Positions 30,202-30,576 of a stretch of 30,576 nt of DNA are shown one piece after another. Under the pieces are notes generated by a model. The model did no database searches and was not told where the DNA came from. It worked only from the letters and a program-made list of their open reading frames with translations. Each line of letters opens with the position of its first letter. The stretch's first letter is position 1. Position numbers and translations under genes: made by a program. This stretch comes from a virus, in IMG/VR virus record IMGVR_UViG_3300010430_006937, positions 1 through 30,576 of that record; one strand, 5' to 3'.

Positions 30202-30576
30202 TCAGGCGGCAGGCTCGGTCGCCTTCGGCACCTCGTAGTAGATGCGCCCCTGGTCATCGATGCCGAGGACGACAGCCTTCCGGCTCTTTTCCTCGTTCCG
30301 GATGGAAGGCCAGAGACAGTTCGGATGGCGCACATGGATCGATGCATATTCGTAGCAGACCCACTGGATCAGTTTCGTTTTCCGCGCTTCCTCGCGGGCG
30401 ATCGCAAGGATCTTCCTGATGTGGTGCTCCCAGTCCGACATGCTGCGGAACGACGCCGGCGCGTGATAGCCCGGCACGCTGAAAGGTTTCGGCCGGGTCT
30501 TCCGCGCGGCGATCGCCGCCTGGGTCTCGGCAATGTTTCGCACATTGTCGATGTGATGCTTGATGGTGATTTGCAT
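30202..30576 (-). CDS. Hypothetical protein touching the right window edge
   Basis: The frame gives 124 residues from an ATG that is the last three bases of the window, so the true start could be here or further on. It has a helical His/Arg-rich front (~1-70) and a beta-like end (KAVVLGIDDQGRIYYEVPKA). No known domain, signal peptide or membrane segment is visible. It lies 65 bases before the preferred start of the MazG-like gene, in the same direction. Confidence 0.55.
   Translation of the reverse strand: MQITIKHHIDNVRNIAETQAAIAARKTRPKPFSVPGYHAPASFRSMSDWEHHIRKILAIAREEARKTKLIQWVCYEYASIHVRHPNCLWPSIRNEEKSRKAVVLGIDDQGRIYYEVPKATEPAA

Noticed and set aside
1-30576. Complete circular genome, with the ParB-like frame joining the right-edge frame
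   Set aside because: The frames happen to be in register across the two edges, but replication genes are missing and both edges look like cuts, one in a repeat and one at an ATG. This could be settled only by reads across the ends.
1-30576. tRNA or rRNA genes
   Set aside because: I saw no cloverleaf-like stretch with a T-loop motif in the few intergenic gaps, all of which are under 300 bases.

Overview
The window is most of the late half of a tailed-phage genome (or prophage/phage-plasmid) with short-tail (podovirus) architecture. The DNA is GC-rich by eye. The gene set (T7-like connector, tail tubular proteins A and B and internal virion proteins, a three-TM holin of the gene-transfer-agent type, a plasmid-style ParB-like protein) points to an alphaproteobacterial host. 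The host assignment is inference; no host gene, integrase, tRNA or attachment site is visible.

Layout. (1) Positions 1-3045 hold a leftward operon: two small unknown genes flanking a DUF2958 gene, then a large ParB-like protein that runs off the left edge inside a perfect 15-nt repeat. (2) Positions 3046-3199 are an AT-rich divergent control region with a 9-bp inverted repeat. (3) Positions 3200-28382 are one long, tightly packed rightward late operon. Packaging comes first (probable TerS, a small overlapping ORF with hairpins, TerL). It is followed by a GNAT-like protein, a small Arg-rich protein, portal, Bbp19-like protein, scaffold, and a major capsid protein with a TTG start. Two unknown genes, tail tubular proteins A and B, and four probable internal virion proteins come next. 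The third of these carries a DdrB-type ParB domain typical of polyvalent (injected) proteins. Then come a tail fibre and two small tail-tip genes. The end of the operon is a lysis/accessory block: lipoprotein, unknown, XhlA-like, Ig-like membrane protein, a Tad2-type anti-Thoeris protein, a probable endolysin, a holin and a secreted thermonuclease. (4) Positions 28369-30576 are a second leftward gene set converging on the late operon: a short unknown protein, a protein with two CxxCxGxG motifs, a conserved phage protein, a tandem MazG-like protein and an edge gene.

Adjacent late genes mostly overlap by 1-4 bases (ATGA, TGATG, GTGA), implying translational coupling. The main breaks are hairpin-bearing gaps before and after the capsid gene, probably for stoichiometry, and a long palindrome before the nuclease. 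DNA replication genes, RNA polymerase and integrase are absent, so the genome must continue beyond the window. The most notable accessory elements are the Tad2-like gene with a 61-residue extension among the lysis genes, the DdrB/ParB domain in a probable ejected protein, the secreted nuclease with intact catalytic residues, and the double MazG fusion.
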